Source of the DNA: Albibacterium sp963696875
GTDB taxonomy: Bacteria > Bacteroidota > Bacteroidia > Sphingobacteriales > Sphingobacteriaceae
Length of the DNA stretch: 64,000 nucleotides
Direction: 5' to 3'
NCBI GenBank assembly: GCA_963696875.1
Contig: CAVOLQ010000001.1
Location: 124,001-188,000, forward strand
Within the stretch, counting starts at the first letter, position 1. Each line of letters starts with the position of its first letter. The notes below the pieces were generated by a model. It saw only the letters and a program-made list of their open reading frames with translations. It searched no databases and was not told the DNA's origin. The position numbers were made by a program, and so were the translations under genes. Shown in pieces: positions 27,481 through 36,669 of the stretch.

Positions 27481-29028
27481 TTACTTCTTATCCCACCATA
27501 CTCTGGTAGTTAAATTGTCATTCGTTGACTCAGAGAATCCTTGTCTTTGTAAGGCTTCTAGGTAATTGTCTTTATTGGTTAGATTTTCATCTAAGGGGAT
27601 AGAAAAACGTCTGAACATTTGGCCCCCGGTCACGTTCCCAGGATAGTTTACCGCCATGAGTTTTGGGTAGCCAGTTCTTCTCCAGTTAGCAAATACTTCA
27701 TAATCATCTCCAAACATGCTCACCCATTTTTGAACAGAGATTTGTTCGAGCTTTTGTTCGAATGTTCCTGCGCTTAAGAAAGGGTTGTTTTTAATATAAG
27801 AAGCAATTTGGGTTTCGGATATCTTACCATTGTTCGGTGCTTTTTCCGGCCATAATGCCCATTGCGTCATTCCAGCTCTTACTCCTTTTTCATAAGCATC
27901 TTGAGCAGAGCCAGAATACCAGCCCCTTATCGCTGCTTCAGCTAAAAGCAAATAAGCTTCGGCTGGGCCCATGATCACAATGGGGGCGGCAACGTTTAAG
28001 ATAAGAGGAGACGGCTCTGAATAGGTGTCAAAATCAAGTGGCCGGGTATTTAAACTACCACTTACCATTCCTCGTTGTACACTCATAGTGGTATCTGCAG
28101 TGTAGCTTCCATCTTGCTTAGGGACCCATACTATTGACATGACTGCTAAACGAGGGTCTTTGGTACCTTTCATGTGGTTGATGAATGTAGCGGCATACTT
28201 TCCACCTTCTACATTGTCACCGCCCGGCGTATTGTAATTACCATTTATATAACCGTTGATTTTATTGTTTAAGCTACCTGCAACATTTGAGTAATTTATC
28301 TTCGCAATGTCTGAGTCATCAGTCATTACTCCTCCGGCTATTGCTTTTTCTACCCAAGTTTTTGCTAAAGTCTCTTCTACTTTAGATAACCTCATTCCTA
28401 ATCGCAGCATTAAAGTATTGGCAAATTTTTTCCATTTTGCAATATCGCCCTTGTAAAAAAGATCTGCGTTGCCGAAGGTAGGTTTTGTTCCATCTAATGA
28501 TGCAGCAGCTTCTTCCAATTCTTTGAACATATCCAAATAGATTGCTCGCTGAGTGTCATACTTAGGCTTTAGATTTCCTTTTTCCCCATTCATAGCGTCA
28601 AAATAAGGAACGTCGCCCGCTACATCAGTAAGCTGATGGAAGTGATATGCCCGTAAAATACGGCAAAGGGCTATTTTATTCACATTCTCACTTGGATTTT
28701 CTTGAAGGGCGTTCTGAATTTGATACAACCTGTTTAACTTGGAAGTATAATAATTGAAAGGCGCGCCTGTCCCAGTGAAGCTGTAAAATTTATCTCCAAC
28801 ACCGGGTACTTCTTTATAAGTTGAGAAGTATTGCATTCCTTGAGCGAGCACTCCATAATTATCTTGGGGTGTATTTAGAATGGCCCCCGTAAACATATAT
28901 TCAGGAATTACTTTATCAACTCGATTGGGATTTTTATTGAGATCCGTTAATGTATCAGGATTGCAGCCCTGAATTATGATCGTAGCAGCAAATAGTGCTG
29001 CATATATTACGTTTAATTTCATCTTCAT
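27481..29028 (-). CDS. SusD/RagB-family nutrient-binding outer membrane lipoprotein
   Basis: About 515 residues. I choose the ATG at 29028 (MKMKLNVIY) because the longer frame overlaps the end of the upstream susC. A lipobox IIQGC gives a lipoprotein. The SusD-like helical fold shows as LNKNPNRVDKVIPEYMFTGAI at the N-terminus, ICRILRAYHFHQLTDVAGDVPY (read ALCRILRAYHFH), AEAYLLLAEAAIRGW, then SVQKWVSMFGDDYEVFANWRR and GYPK. It sits on the cell surface as the lid of the SusC transporter and binds the incoming glycan or other nutrient. The substrate is not visible. Last gene of the minus-strand sigma-fecR-susC-susD module, closed by the terminator at 27434. Confidence 0.93.
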   Translation of the reverse strand: MKMKLNVIYAALFAATIIIQGCNPDTLTDLNKNPNRVDKVIPEYMFTGAILNTPQDNYGVLAQGMQYFSTYKEVPGVGDKFYSFTGTGAPFNYYTSKLNRLYQIQNALQENPSENVNKIALCRILRAYHFHQLTDVAGDVPYFDAMNGEKGNLKPKYDTQRAIYLDMFKELEEAAASLDGTKPTFGNADLFYKGDIAKWKKFANTLMLRLGMRLSKVEETLAKTWVEKAIAGGVMTDDSDIAKINYSNVAGSLNNKINGYINGNYNTPGGDNVEGGKYAATFINHMKGTKDPRLAVMSIVWVPKQDGSYTADTTMSVQRGMVSGSLNTRPLDFDTYSEPSPLILNVAAPIVIMGPAEAYLLLAEAAIRGWYSGSAQDAYEKGVRAGMTQWALWPEKAPNNGKISETQIASYIKNNPFLSAGTFEQKLEQISVQKWVSMFGDDYEVFANWRRTGYPKLMAVNYPGNVTGGQMFRRFSIPLDENLTNKDNYLEALQRQGFSESTNDNLTTRVWWDKK

Positions 29029-29044
29029 TATCTTTCTATTGCTA

Positions 29045-32000
29045 CTAAAATTTAACACTTAAATTAAATCCGATATTACGGGTTCTTGGTTCGCCCGCTC
29101 CAGCTGTACCTGTCGCATTGCCAACAGTTTGCTGCATTTCAGGGTCTAAACCTGCAGCTTTTACTTCTTTATCTTGGTAAAGGATAAGTAAGTTACGTGC
29201 CACTAAGCCCACTGAAATTCCCTTGATGTTTTTCAATCCCAAGGCGGCTACCGGTAGGTTATAGTTTAGAATTAAGCTACGAAGTTTAACAAAGTCTGTG
29301 TTGAAAGTTTGAAGTTCTGAATAATTTACACCTCGGTTATTGTAGTAGGTGTCTAATTGATCAACTGGCCAGAATTTAGTGAAAGGTTCATTGTTTTGAT
29401 CTACCCCTGTTACCGTTAAGCCTTCTTCTCTTCCAGGTAAAGTGTTTTTGGTTAAACCGAAACGCATGGCGTATACCCACATATTATTAAAGGCCACCGC
29501 GCCAAATTTAGCATCAACCAAAACGTTTAATGAGAAGTTTTTATATCTGAAGTCATTGCTTAGGCCCATAGTATAAGGTGGGTTTGCTACGCCTAAGTCT
29601 CCTTCAATTCTATTTTCATAGCCGCTAGTTTTATTATAGACTTGTACGCCATCGGCATTTTTCTGCATTTTCCAGCCGCGTACCGTACCATAAGGCAATC
29701 CTACAGCATTGATAATTCTAACGCCTGATGAGATACCAGTTCCTACCACAATATTATCTAAACCGGGTGCTAACTCGATAATTTTACTTTGGTTATAAGC
29801 GAGATTATAACTTACATCCCATCTAAAGTTGTCGGTTCGGATAGGGTTACCAGTAAGTAAGAGTTCCACTCCTTTATTAGTAATTTTACCTGCATTGATG
29901 TTACCCGAGGTAAAGCCACTGGTTTGTGAAATGGAAGGGGCAAGCATATCGTTTGTTGTTACACGGTTGTAATAAGTCGCGTCTATTCCTAAACGATTGT
30001 TGTAAAATTGCATTTCAAAACCACCTTCTGAGGTAGTAACCGTTAAAGGTTTAATTGTTGGATCAAGTAAATTGTTTGGTGCATCTTGTACTGGAATTCC
30101 ATTAAATCCACCTGTGCGAATGGTGTAAGTCCGTAAGACTGCCCCAGGGTCGATTGTAGAACCTCCAACTTGTGCCCAGTTTGCTCTCAATTTAAGAAAG
30201 CTAATATTTCGTGGCATAGAAATGAAGTCGGACATAATTAAACTACCCCCCACTGAAGGATAAAAGATGGAGTTGGTTCCTGGATTTAATGTAGAGAACC
30301 AGTCTTTACGACCTGTTACTGAAAGGTTTGCAAAACGTTTATAGTTAAAATCCGCTGAACCAAATATTGAATTTGTTCCCCATTGCGACTGTCTTTTAAG
30401 TGGATTATCAGGATTTGAAACGTCAAGGATAGCCAGATTGGTATAACTGATAAAATCAGGAATGATAAAGTCACGCCCCCCAACAAAACTAGTATTAAAT
30501 AGATTTTGCTCTTTATTGGCTCCAACCATTGCGTTAACTCCAAAGTCCGTTAGGATCTCTGTATTATAGTTCATTAAAGCCTGATAGTTGGTTTTTGTAA
30601 TTTGTTCCTGCCCAGTATTTAAGTATCCTTTTGGGGTGAATGCAGTACCAATCGGCGTGAAATTCATTTCATCAATGTTTTGGAAATCTCTTGCTAAGGA
30701 ACCTTTAATAAATAGATTTTCTCGAAGATTTACTGTTGCGCTTGCCATTCCAATAAAGCGTTCTCTGTCATCTTTATTTCCCATCTTATTAGTTACAAAC
30801 CAAGGGTTTGGTGCTGCGGGTACAGGGTTCCATTGAATCTCGTTGCCATTGTTGTCGTATCCTGGTTTTAGTGAGCGAATATCAACCGTGTTTCCTATTA
30901 AATAGGTTGCCCAGCTTGGGTTAATTTCTGCATAACCAACCGTAGGACGGTTGCGTCCGTTTTCAACATTATACTGGATCGTAGACTCCAATACAATAAG
31001 GTTATTCGGACCTAAGTTGGATTGGACACTTAAATTCCCCGTTTTTCTTTTAAAGGACGAGTTGGGTGTTTGAGCCTCGGACCTTAAGTCTGAAACGGAT
31101 AATCTAAAATTGAACTTCTCAGACCCACCGGTAAACGCTAGAGAGTTGGTTAAATCAGAGCTTGGTCTGTAAAAGTTATTAATATTATCTTTTACATTTA
31201 CAGCAGAGTATGGGCGAACAACCCCATCGAATTGAACCACAGGAGAGCCATCAATCTTTGCACCATAGGATAAACGACCTGCACTTAATGCGGCAGCTTG
31301 AGTAGCTGGTTTAACACCATCATTTCCAGAGCCATATTCGTACTGGAAGTTCGGGTAAGCTGAAGGTGTACCAATTGAAAGATTTGAATTAAATTCGATT
31401 CCTATGCCATCTTGCGCTCTACCTTTTTTTGTCGTGATTAAAATAACCCCGTTAGCCGCTTGGCTTCCATAAAGTGCGGCTGCAGCACCACTTTTTAAAA
31501 CGGTTATTGATTCAATGTCATCGGGGTTGATGCTTGAGATCCCATCTCCTCGGTCAGCATTGAAACCACTCGTATTAGTTTTAGCTCCGCGATTACTATT
31601 ATCAATTGGTAAGCCGTTAATTACATATAGAGGCTGTTGGTTGGCATTTAAGGAACCATTTCCACGGATTACTACTCGGCTGGAACCTCCTGGGCCAGAA
31701 GCGACCTGCGTAGCATTTACTCCTGCAATTTTCCCAGTTAACGCATTTGCGATATTGTTTTCACGTGCTTCTGTAAATTCTGAACCTTTTACTTCTGCAC
31801 TTGAATAAACTAAAGATCTTTTTTCTTTAGTTACACCAAGAGCTGTCACCACAACATCGCTTAACGATTCAGAACTTGATTCCAGTTGTATATTGTATTG
31901 GTTTTGAGCCGTTAAAGGTACTTCTTTGGTTTCAAAGCCGATATAGCTGAATTCGAGGAGACCAGATCCACTTGGAACGTTTAGCGTAAAATTTCCATTA

Positions 32001-32551
32001 GCGTTTGTAGAAGTGCCGTTTGACGAGCCTTTTAAACGCACGCTTACGCCTACTAGTTCTCCCCCATTTAAGTCGGTTACTTTCCCTGTAACGACCCGTT
32101 GTTGCATCTGAACTTCAAATCGTGCATCCCCATTATCTGGAAATTCTCGCTTTACAACGATAACGTCATTAATTTGTTCATAAATTAAATCTGTATTTTC
32201 AAGTAACTCAGTTAAAACAATATCTAAGGATTGTCCTTTTGGATTATAGTTAACGTTTTTAAAAGGAGCAACTTCCTTGCTTTTATAAGTAAAGCGAACG
32301 TTCGTACTTTCCTCTATCTTATGGAACGCATCTTTAAGAGTTGTATTTTTAAAAGTGAAATTTATTGGGATATTCCTAAGGTTCTGACCTGATAGTTCAC
32401 TTGCCTGAAGCAAGCTGCCCATGGTCAATAAAAAGGAAAATACAATGGTTCTCATAATCAATTCTCTGTAATTGAGTAGGGATTCATGCCTTATAATAGA
32501 CTTAGGTTTGAAAAAACGTAATCCACTACGCTTTGTAAAAATTAAATGCAT
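29045..32551 (-). CDS. SusC/RagA-family TonB-linked outer membrane transporter with STN domain
   Basis: 1168 residues. A signal sequence follows an N-terminal extension; the internal Met at 32455 (MRTIVFSFLLTMG) is an alternative start. The order is: STN domain (about 55-125, INFTFKNTTLKDAFHKIEES), carboxypeptidase-regulatory-like domain (about 150-225, RVVTGKVTDLNGGELVGVSV), plug (DVVVTALGVTKEKRSL, VVIRGNGSLNANQQPLYVING, GAAAALYGSQAANGVILITT) and a beta-barrel ending in GFNLSVKF. It imports ligand with TonB energy. The STN domain indicates contact with the FecR anti-sigma factor encoded upstream. A hairpin lies in the fecR-susC gap. Confidence 0.95.
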   Translation of the reverse strand: MHLIFTKRSGLRFFKPKSIIRHESLLNYRELIMRTIVFSFLLTMGSLLQASELSGQNLRNIPINFTFKNTTLKDAFHKIEESTNVRFTYKSKEVAPFKNVNYNPKGQSLDIVLTELLENTDLIYEQINDVIVVKREFPDNGDARFEVQMQQRVVTGKVTDLNGGELVGVSVRLKGSSNGTSTNANGNFTLNVPSGSGLLEFSYIGFETKEVPLTAQNQYNIQLESSSESLSDVVVTALGVTKEKRSLVYSSAEVKGSEFTEARENNIANALTGKIAGVNATQVASGPGGSSRVVIRGNGSLNANQQPLYVINGLPIDNSNRGAKTNTSGFNADRGDGISSINPDDIESITVLKSGAAAALYGSQAANGVILITTKKGRAQDGIGIEFNSNLSIGTPSAYPNFQYEYGSGNDGVKPATQAAALSAGRLSYGAKIDGSPVVQFDGVVRPYSAVNVKDNINNFYRPSSDLTNSLAFTGGSEKFNFRLSVSDLRSEAQTPNSSFKRKTGNLSVQSNLGPNNLIVLESTIQYNVENGRNRPTVGYAEINPSWATYLIGNTVDIRSLKPGYDNNGNEIQWNPVPAAPNPWFVTNKMGNKDDRERFIGMASATVNLRENLFIKGSLARDFQNIDEMNFTPIGTAFTPKGYLNTGQEQITKTNYQALMNYNTEILTDFGVNAMVGANKEQNLFNTSFVGGRDFIIPDFISYTNLAILDVSNPDNPLKRQSQWGTNSIFGSADFNYKRFANLSVTGRKDWFSTLNPGTNSIFYPSVGGSLIMSDFISMPRNISFLKLRANWAQVGGSTIDPGAVLRTYTIRTGGFNGIPVQDAPNNLLDPTIKPLTVTTSEGGFEMQFYNNRLGIDATYYNRVTTNDMLAPSISQTSGFTSGNINAGKITNKGVELLLTGNPIRTDNFRWDVSYNLAYNQSKIIELAPGLDNIVVGTGISSGVRIINAVGLPYGTVRGWKMQKNADGVQVYNKTSGYENRIEGDLGVANPPYTMGLSNDFRYKNFSLNVLVDAKFGAVAFNNMWVYAMRFGLTKNTLPGREEGLTVTGVDQNNEPFTKFWPVDQLDTYYNNRGVNYSELQTFNTDFVKLRSLILNYNLPVAALGLKNIKGISVGLVARNLLILYQDKEVKAAGLDPEMQQTVGNATGTAGAGEPRTRNIGFNLSVKF

Positions 32552-32603
32552 AATTTTGGATGATTTTTAATAATTTGTCGAAAGGTTGTTAATAATCACT
32601 GAT

Positions 32604-32634
32604 GGCTGGCTCACAATCAATTGTGAGTACAGCC
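32604..32634. promoter_or_regulatory. Hairpin in fecR-susC gap, terminator-like on the antisense strand
   Basis: An 8-bp stem (32610-32617 with 32620-32627), extended by GGCTG/CAGCC (32604-32608 with 32630-32634), is followed on the plus strand by T6. On the minus strand, where fecR and susC are transcribed, the hairpin is preceded by A6 and has no U-tract after it. It would therefore end antisense rather than sense transcripts, or act as a leader structure of susC. The plus-strand fecR-susC junction at 36576 has the same design. Confidence 0.55.
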
Positions 32635-32694
32635 TTTTTTAGTTAAATTACATTTACATAAGCATTATTTTTTTGAATTTATAATCAAATAATA

Positions 32695-33768
32695 TTATTT
32701 TTTAATATGGTATTCTTTGTCACGAACAATAAGTTGAGCGTCTACAAGCTTGCATAAGATAGACAAGGCTTCTTCAACACCAATATCTTGATTAAAAGAT
32801 GTGGTTACTGAAATCGGGTATAGGTTTCTATTTTCGATTGTTATTTTAGTATTGTATATCTGTTCCATATCTGAAATAATGTCCGCGAAAACTTCATCTC
32901 TATAAATAAAATAACCTTGTTGCCATGCACCTACTTCCCTTTCTTCTGTTATTTCTTCTTTAATAATATTGTCTGAGATATCCGCATTCGCTATCTTATT
33001 TATTCCATCGTTTATTTTAACCCTTTCCCCTTTTGTGAGCGTTGCTACTACTTTGTCAGTTTTCAATACTGACACTTTCCCTTTTTTTACAGCTACGCTA
33101 ATACTTTGTTGATCAGGATAGGCTTTGATATTAAAGGAAGTTCCCAGTACTTTGGTGACTACGTCTCCGGTATGAATATAAAAAGGGATCTTGTTGGCAT
33201 GTTTAACGTCAAAAAAAGCTTCACCAGTTAAAAAAACTTCACGTTTATTAACGTCGAATTTTTCTGGATAAGATAAGGTGCTTTTCGCATTTAACCATAC
33301 CTGTGTGCCATCTTCAAGCAATAGGTATTTGTGTTCTCCTCGATTTGTGAATTGTTTAACAATAGGAATGTTTCTATTATTTTCTGCTTGAAACAACACT
33401 GTTTTAGAAAACCATATAGCGGCAGGGAGCATCGCAATAAACAAAACGATTGCCGCTGAAAACACTCTCTTTTTGGTTGATTTTACTTTTTCCCTTGCTA
33501 ATGACCCAATGCCTTCGCTCACTACTAATTCTCCCTCTTTATTTATATAGGTAAAGGAGGGGTGACTATTTAGAATCTCCTCATAGGCGATTTTTATTAA
33601 GCACGAAATTTCTTCATCCTCTTCAGCGGATTTTAAAATATCAAAAAACTCATCCAGTTCTATTTTTGTAGATTGGTTTTTATAATATTGAATAAATAAA
33701 TACTTAATGCGATTTTTCATCAGAATAAGTTGTTTTTTAAAGGCGATGAAACTATTATTGTTAGTCAA
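32695..33768 (-). CDS. FecR-family anti-sigma factor
   Basis: 357 residues. A short cytoplasmic N-terminal part (about 1-100) binds the sigma factor, one membrane segment lies near 103-120 (FSAAIVLFIAMLPAAIWF), and the periplasmic FecR domain (about 145-240) has YLLLEDGTQVWLNAKSTLSYP, REVFLTGEAFFDVKH and VLGTSFNIKAYPDQQS. A DUF4974-type C-terminal domain ends the protein (VEEALSILCKLVDAQLIV). It relays occupancy of the SusC at 29045 to the sigma factor at 33893. Spacing is 124 bp to sigma and 143 bp to susC. Confidence 0.94.
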   Translation of the reverse strand: MTNNNSFIAFKKQLILMKNRIKYLFIQYYKNQSTKIELDEFFDILKSAEEDEEISCLIKIAYEEILNSHPSFTYINKEGELVVSEGIGSLAREKVKSTKKRVFSAAIVLFIAMLPAAIWFSKTVLFQAENNRNIPIVKQFTNRGEHKYLLLEDGTQVWLNAKSTLSYPEKFDVNKREVFLTGEAFFDVKHANKIPFYIHTGDVVTKVLGTSFNIKAYPDQQSISVAVKKGKVSVLKTDKVVATLTKGERVKINDGINKIANADISDNIIKEEITEEREVGAWQQGYFIYRDEVFADIISDMEQIYNTKITIENRNLYPISVTTSFNQDIGVEEALSILCKLVDAQLIVRDKEYHIKK

Positions 33769-33892
33769 TAAATATTAGTTTCCCTTTATATATACTAGAC
33801 GAATGAGAAGGGGCGACTTCCTATTGATATATTATTTTTTTTATAAGAAATAATTATCTAGTTAATAATGAGGGCGTTTGATTCGGGTGTTA

Positions 33893-34486
33893 TTATATAA
33901 TATTGGAAATAATAATAAGGATTGAAAGGTTTCCAAATCTTTTAGTAATGTATACTCGGATGGCCCCGACTGCAGAAGATAACTGGTTCTTAACAGTATG
34001 TTGAGAGATATTCATTTTTTCGGCTATATCTTGATAGCTCTTGCCTTCTTCATTTTTTAATAGGTAAATTTTTTTGCGCTTTGGCGGTAAGTCATCGATT
34101 GCTTTTGCCAGAATCTCTTGCAATTCTCTTACTTCTATCTTTTCAGCATTGTCGTTGATTTCGCCATTCATTGATCTCCATAACTGATCTTTAAGTTTTT
34201 CATCTGATGATATTTTACGTAAAGCATCCATTATTTTATTACGAGTCATTCGAAAAAGATAGGCTTCAATGTTGTTGATTTCTTCTATTTTATGGCGTAT
34301 TTCCCAAAAATCTATAAATACATCCTGAATGATGTCTTGAGCTTGAACTTCATCTTTTAATAATCGTAATGCTAGTGTTTTTAAAGGAATTTTATAATAT
34401 TGAAAGCTAGCACAGAAGAATTCTTCTAGAGCCAAGTCTTTAGATTCATGATTATCGAAGTTAAGTTTCGTAAATTTTTTTGACAT
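33893..34486 (-). CDS. ECF RNA polymerase sigma factor (Bacteroidota sigma-70 family)
   Basis: 197 residues. Region 2 is IIQDVFIDFWEIRHKI and AYLFRMTRNKIMDALRK (about 55-95); region 4 is LPPKRKKIYLLKNEEGKSYQ and MNISQHTVKNQLSSAV, a helix-turn-helix. There is no region 3, as expected for ECF factors. It heads the minus-strand fecR-susC-susD module and should direct its transcription once FecR releases it. It lies back to back with a second ECF sigma gene at 34749, so the 262-bp gap between them carries both promoters. Confidence 0.94.
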   Translation of the reverse strand: MSKKFTKLNFDNHESKDLALEEFFCASFQYYKIPLKTLALRLLKDEVQAQDIIQDVFIDFWEIRHKIEEINNIEAYLFRMTRNKIMDALRKISSDEKLKDQLWRSMNGEINDNAEKIEVRELQEILAKAIDDLPPKRKKIYLLKNEEGKSYQDIAEKMNISQHTVKNQLSSAVGAIRVYITKRFGNLSILIIISNII

Positions 34487-34748
34487 AGTGTTTTTGAATA
34501 AACCTTCTTGAAAACAAATTATATGTAGAAAACTGTATTTCGACTTTTACAAGTAAGTGTTAATTCCATTGCAATATATATAAAGTATTTTATAATTATG
34601 ATAGGTTGATACAAAAACTGACAGGTTTGATTATTGTTCAATCATTTCATCCTTTTTAGCTAATCATTGTGAATTCCAAATTTTGAAATGCAGTATTTTA
34701 TTTCTAAGTTTAAAAAACTTAATTGTTTTCTATTTTTTGTTTACACAA

Positions 34749-35324
34749 ATGAGGATTATTTCATTTTCTGATAATGAATTGTTAGAACAGCTGCGTCATG
34801 ATAATGAGGCTGCTTTGAATATGATCTTCAAAAAGTATTGGCAACCTTTATTTATTTCGGCTTTTAATCTTTTAAAAGACAAAGATGCCTGCGAAGATAT
34901 CATTCAAGATATTTTTATTAGGATTTGGGATAGAAGGCATGAAATTGAAATCAAGACCTCTTTTAAAGCTTATTTATTCGCTTCGATGCGTTATGAAGTC
35001 TTTCGTCAAATTAAGCTGGGGAATGCTCGTGAAGATATATTTAATTGCCTGAACCAAGTTTTTAAAGATCCGTCTCCTTATGAAAATTTGGTGCACAAAG
35101 ATATGCTTGCCAAAGTAGATTCCGTAATTGGGGGTTTGCCTGATAAGTGCAGGGAAGTTTACCGTTTAAGCAGAGAGGAACAACTTTCGCATAAAGAGAT
35201 CTCAGAAAGGCTCGATATATCTCCTAAAACTGTAGAAACTCATATCACAAAAGCATTAAAACACTTACGCATTTCCCTGCAGCAAATCTTGACGCTTCAA
35301 TTAATTTATTTCTTTTTTAAATAA
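34749..35324 (+). CDS. ECF RNA polymerase sigma factor (Bacteroidota sigma-70 family)
   Basis: 191 residues from the ATG at 34749 (MRIISFSDNELLEQL). An in-frame ATG at 34683 would add a hydrophobic stretch not seen in the family, so I reject it. Region 2: CEDIIQDIFIRIWDRRHEIE and AYLFASMRYEVFRQIK; region 4: LPDKCREVYRLSREEQLSHK and LDISPKTVETHITKAL. It starts the plus-strand module: fecR follows after 27 bp, then susC and susD. It is clearly different in sequence from the sigma factor at 33893, so the two modules probably answer to different ligands. Confidence 0.93.
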   Translation: MRIISFSDNELLEQLRHDNEAALNMIFKKYWQPLFISAFNLLKDKDACEDIIQDIFIRIWDRRHEIEIKTSFKAYLFASMRYEVFRQIKLGNAREDIFNCLNQVFKDPSPYENLVHKDMLAKVDSVIGGLPDKCREVYRLSREEQLSHKEISERLDISPKTVETHITKALKHLRISLQQILTLQLIYFFFK

Positions 35325-35351
35325 ATCTTCACTTGGGCTAAGGGATAGTGG

Positions 35352-36545
35352 TTGTTTTTTACTCGTCTAAATAAAAGCACCCTTGTTTTGACTAAAGAAG
35401 AATTATTAAAGCTGATTGATCGCTATCTAATTAATGATATTTCCACTGAAGAGGAGAATATTCTTATTAGTTTTTTTGAGAATTTTCAGGATTCTCAGGA
35501 ATGGGACGAAGTGCTGTTGGGCTCAAAAGAGTTATTAGAAGAAAAGTTAGAATTGGCACTGAAAGAGTCCATACAAATAAAGAAACAGAAAAGGTCAAAT
35601 CATTATAATATAGACTTCTCTTTATGGCAGAAGGTGGCTGCTGTAGTATTGATATTTCTAAGCATAGGCTTTTTATTAAACGAGCACCTGTCTAAGGAGC
35701 CACATCCTCTTGTTGTTTCAGTAAATGCCGAAGTAGATCTTGCACCTGGAGCCGATATCGCTACTCTTACCCTAGCCGATGGCTCGGTTATTAATCTTAA
35801 CGACTCTACTAGACAGGAAATTGTTCTTTCGGAAGGATCCATTGTTGAAAAGAATGAGCAAGGACAGTTAGTTTATAATTCGGCTAATATTCCACAGTCT
35901 AAGGAGGTTAGTTATAATACTTTATCTACTCCTAAGGGGGGGCAATATCAGGTTATATTACCGGATGGAAGTAAAGTTTGGCTGAATTCCGAGACCTCTT
36001 TACGTTTTCCAACCTCTTTTGTTGGCAATGAAAGAAAAGTTGACCTGATTGGAGAAGCTTATTTTGAAGTCGCTAAAGACAAAAGCAAACAATTCAAGGT
36101 GAATGTGAAAGGAATGGAAGTGCTGGCATTGGGAACTGAATTTAATGTCAACGCTTATGAAGGAGATGAAATTAGTTCAACGACCCTGTTTGAAGGTTCT
36201 GTAAGTGTTAGCAGAGAAGCGGAACGTGTGCTGCTGAAGCCGGGACAAAATGCCAAATTGAATAAAGCTGATGGAACATTAAATCAAGGATTAGCTGATT
36301 TAGAGTCAGAAATTGCCTGGAAGAACGGTTATTTTGTTTTTCAAAATGAGGATATCAAAAGCATTATGGTGAAGCTTTCGCGTTGGTATGATGCTGATAT
36401 AGAATACGAAGGGAATATGGCTAATAAGCGATTTACGGTTATTGTTTCAAGAAGGAGCAATATCTCCGAGATATTAGAAATTTTAGAAAACACTGGAACC
36501 ATCCATTTTAAGATTGACGGGAGGAGGGTTAAGGTTATGACTTAA
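35352..36545 (+). CDS. FecR-family anti-sigma factor, TTG start
   Basis: 397 residues if it starts at TTG 35352; TTG at 35388 is the other option, and no ATG or GTG is available in frame near the start. The N-terminal sigma-binding part (about 1-90) is followed by a membrane segment near 97-112 (VAAVVLIFLSIGFLL). The FecR domain has YQVILPDGSKVWLNSETSLR, RKVDLIGEAYFEVAKDKSKQ and VLALGTEFNVNAYEGDE, and a DUF4974-like C-terminus follows (EILEILENTGTIHFKI). It should control the sigma factor encoded 27 bp upstream in response to the STN-containing SusC at 36670. Confidence 0.93.
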   Translation: MFFTRLNKSTLVLTKEELLKLIDRYLINDISTEEENILISFFENFQDSQEWDEVLLGSKELLEEKLELALKESIQIKKQKRSNHYNIDFSLWQKVAAVVLIFLSIGFLLNEHLSKEPHPLVVSVNAEVDLAPGADIATLTLADGSVINLNDSTRQEIVLSEGSIVEKNEQGQLVYNSANIPQSKEVSYNTLSTPKGGQYQVILPDGSKVWLNSETSLRFPTSFVGNERKVDLIGEAYFEVAKDKSKQFKVNVKGMEVLALGTEFNVNAYEGDEISSTTLFEGSVSVSREAERVLLKPGQNAKLNKADGTLNQGLADLESEIAWKNGYFVFQNEDIKSIMVKLSRWYDADIEYEGNMANKRFTVIVSRRSNISEILEILENTGTIHFKIDGRRVKVMT

Positions 36546-36575
36546 ATCTACTTTCACGAAGATGGTTTATAAAAA

Positions 36576-36602
36576 AGTCAGAGCGTCACGACCGCTCTGA
36601 CT
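36576..36602. promoter_or_regulatory. Hairpin in fecR-susC gap, terminator-like on the antisense strand
   Basis: Perfect 10-bp stem AGTCAGAGCG (36576-36585) and CGCTCTGACT (36593-36602) with a 7-nt loop. The coding strand has an A-run just before the stem and CAGTAAG after it, so a U-tract exists only on the antisense transcript. Same place and same polarity as the hairpin at 32604 in the sister module. Confidence 0.55.
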
Positions 36603-36669
36603 CAGTAAGATAAGTTAACCATCTAAACAATTTTTCTCAATTATTTTTTAACTTAACAAATACAAATGT

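Noticed and set aside
29029..29058. Longer N-terminus for the susD product starting at 29058
   Set aside because: It overlaps the end of susC and puts ten residues before a normal lipoprotein signal. The ATG at 29028 gives the usual form.
34683..34748. Upstream ATG for the plus-strand sigma factor
   Set aside because: It adds 22 mostly hydrophobic residues that are foreign to ECF sigma factors; MRIISFSDNELLEQL is the normal beginning.
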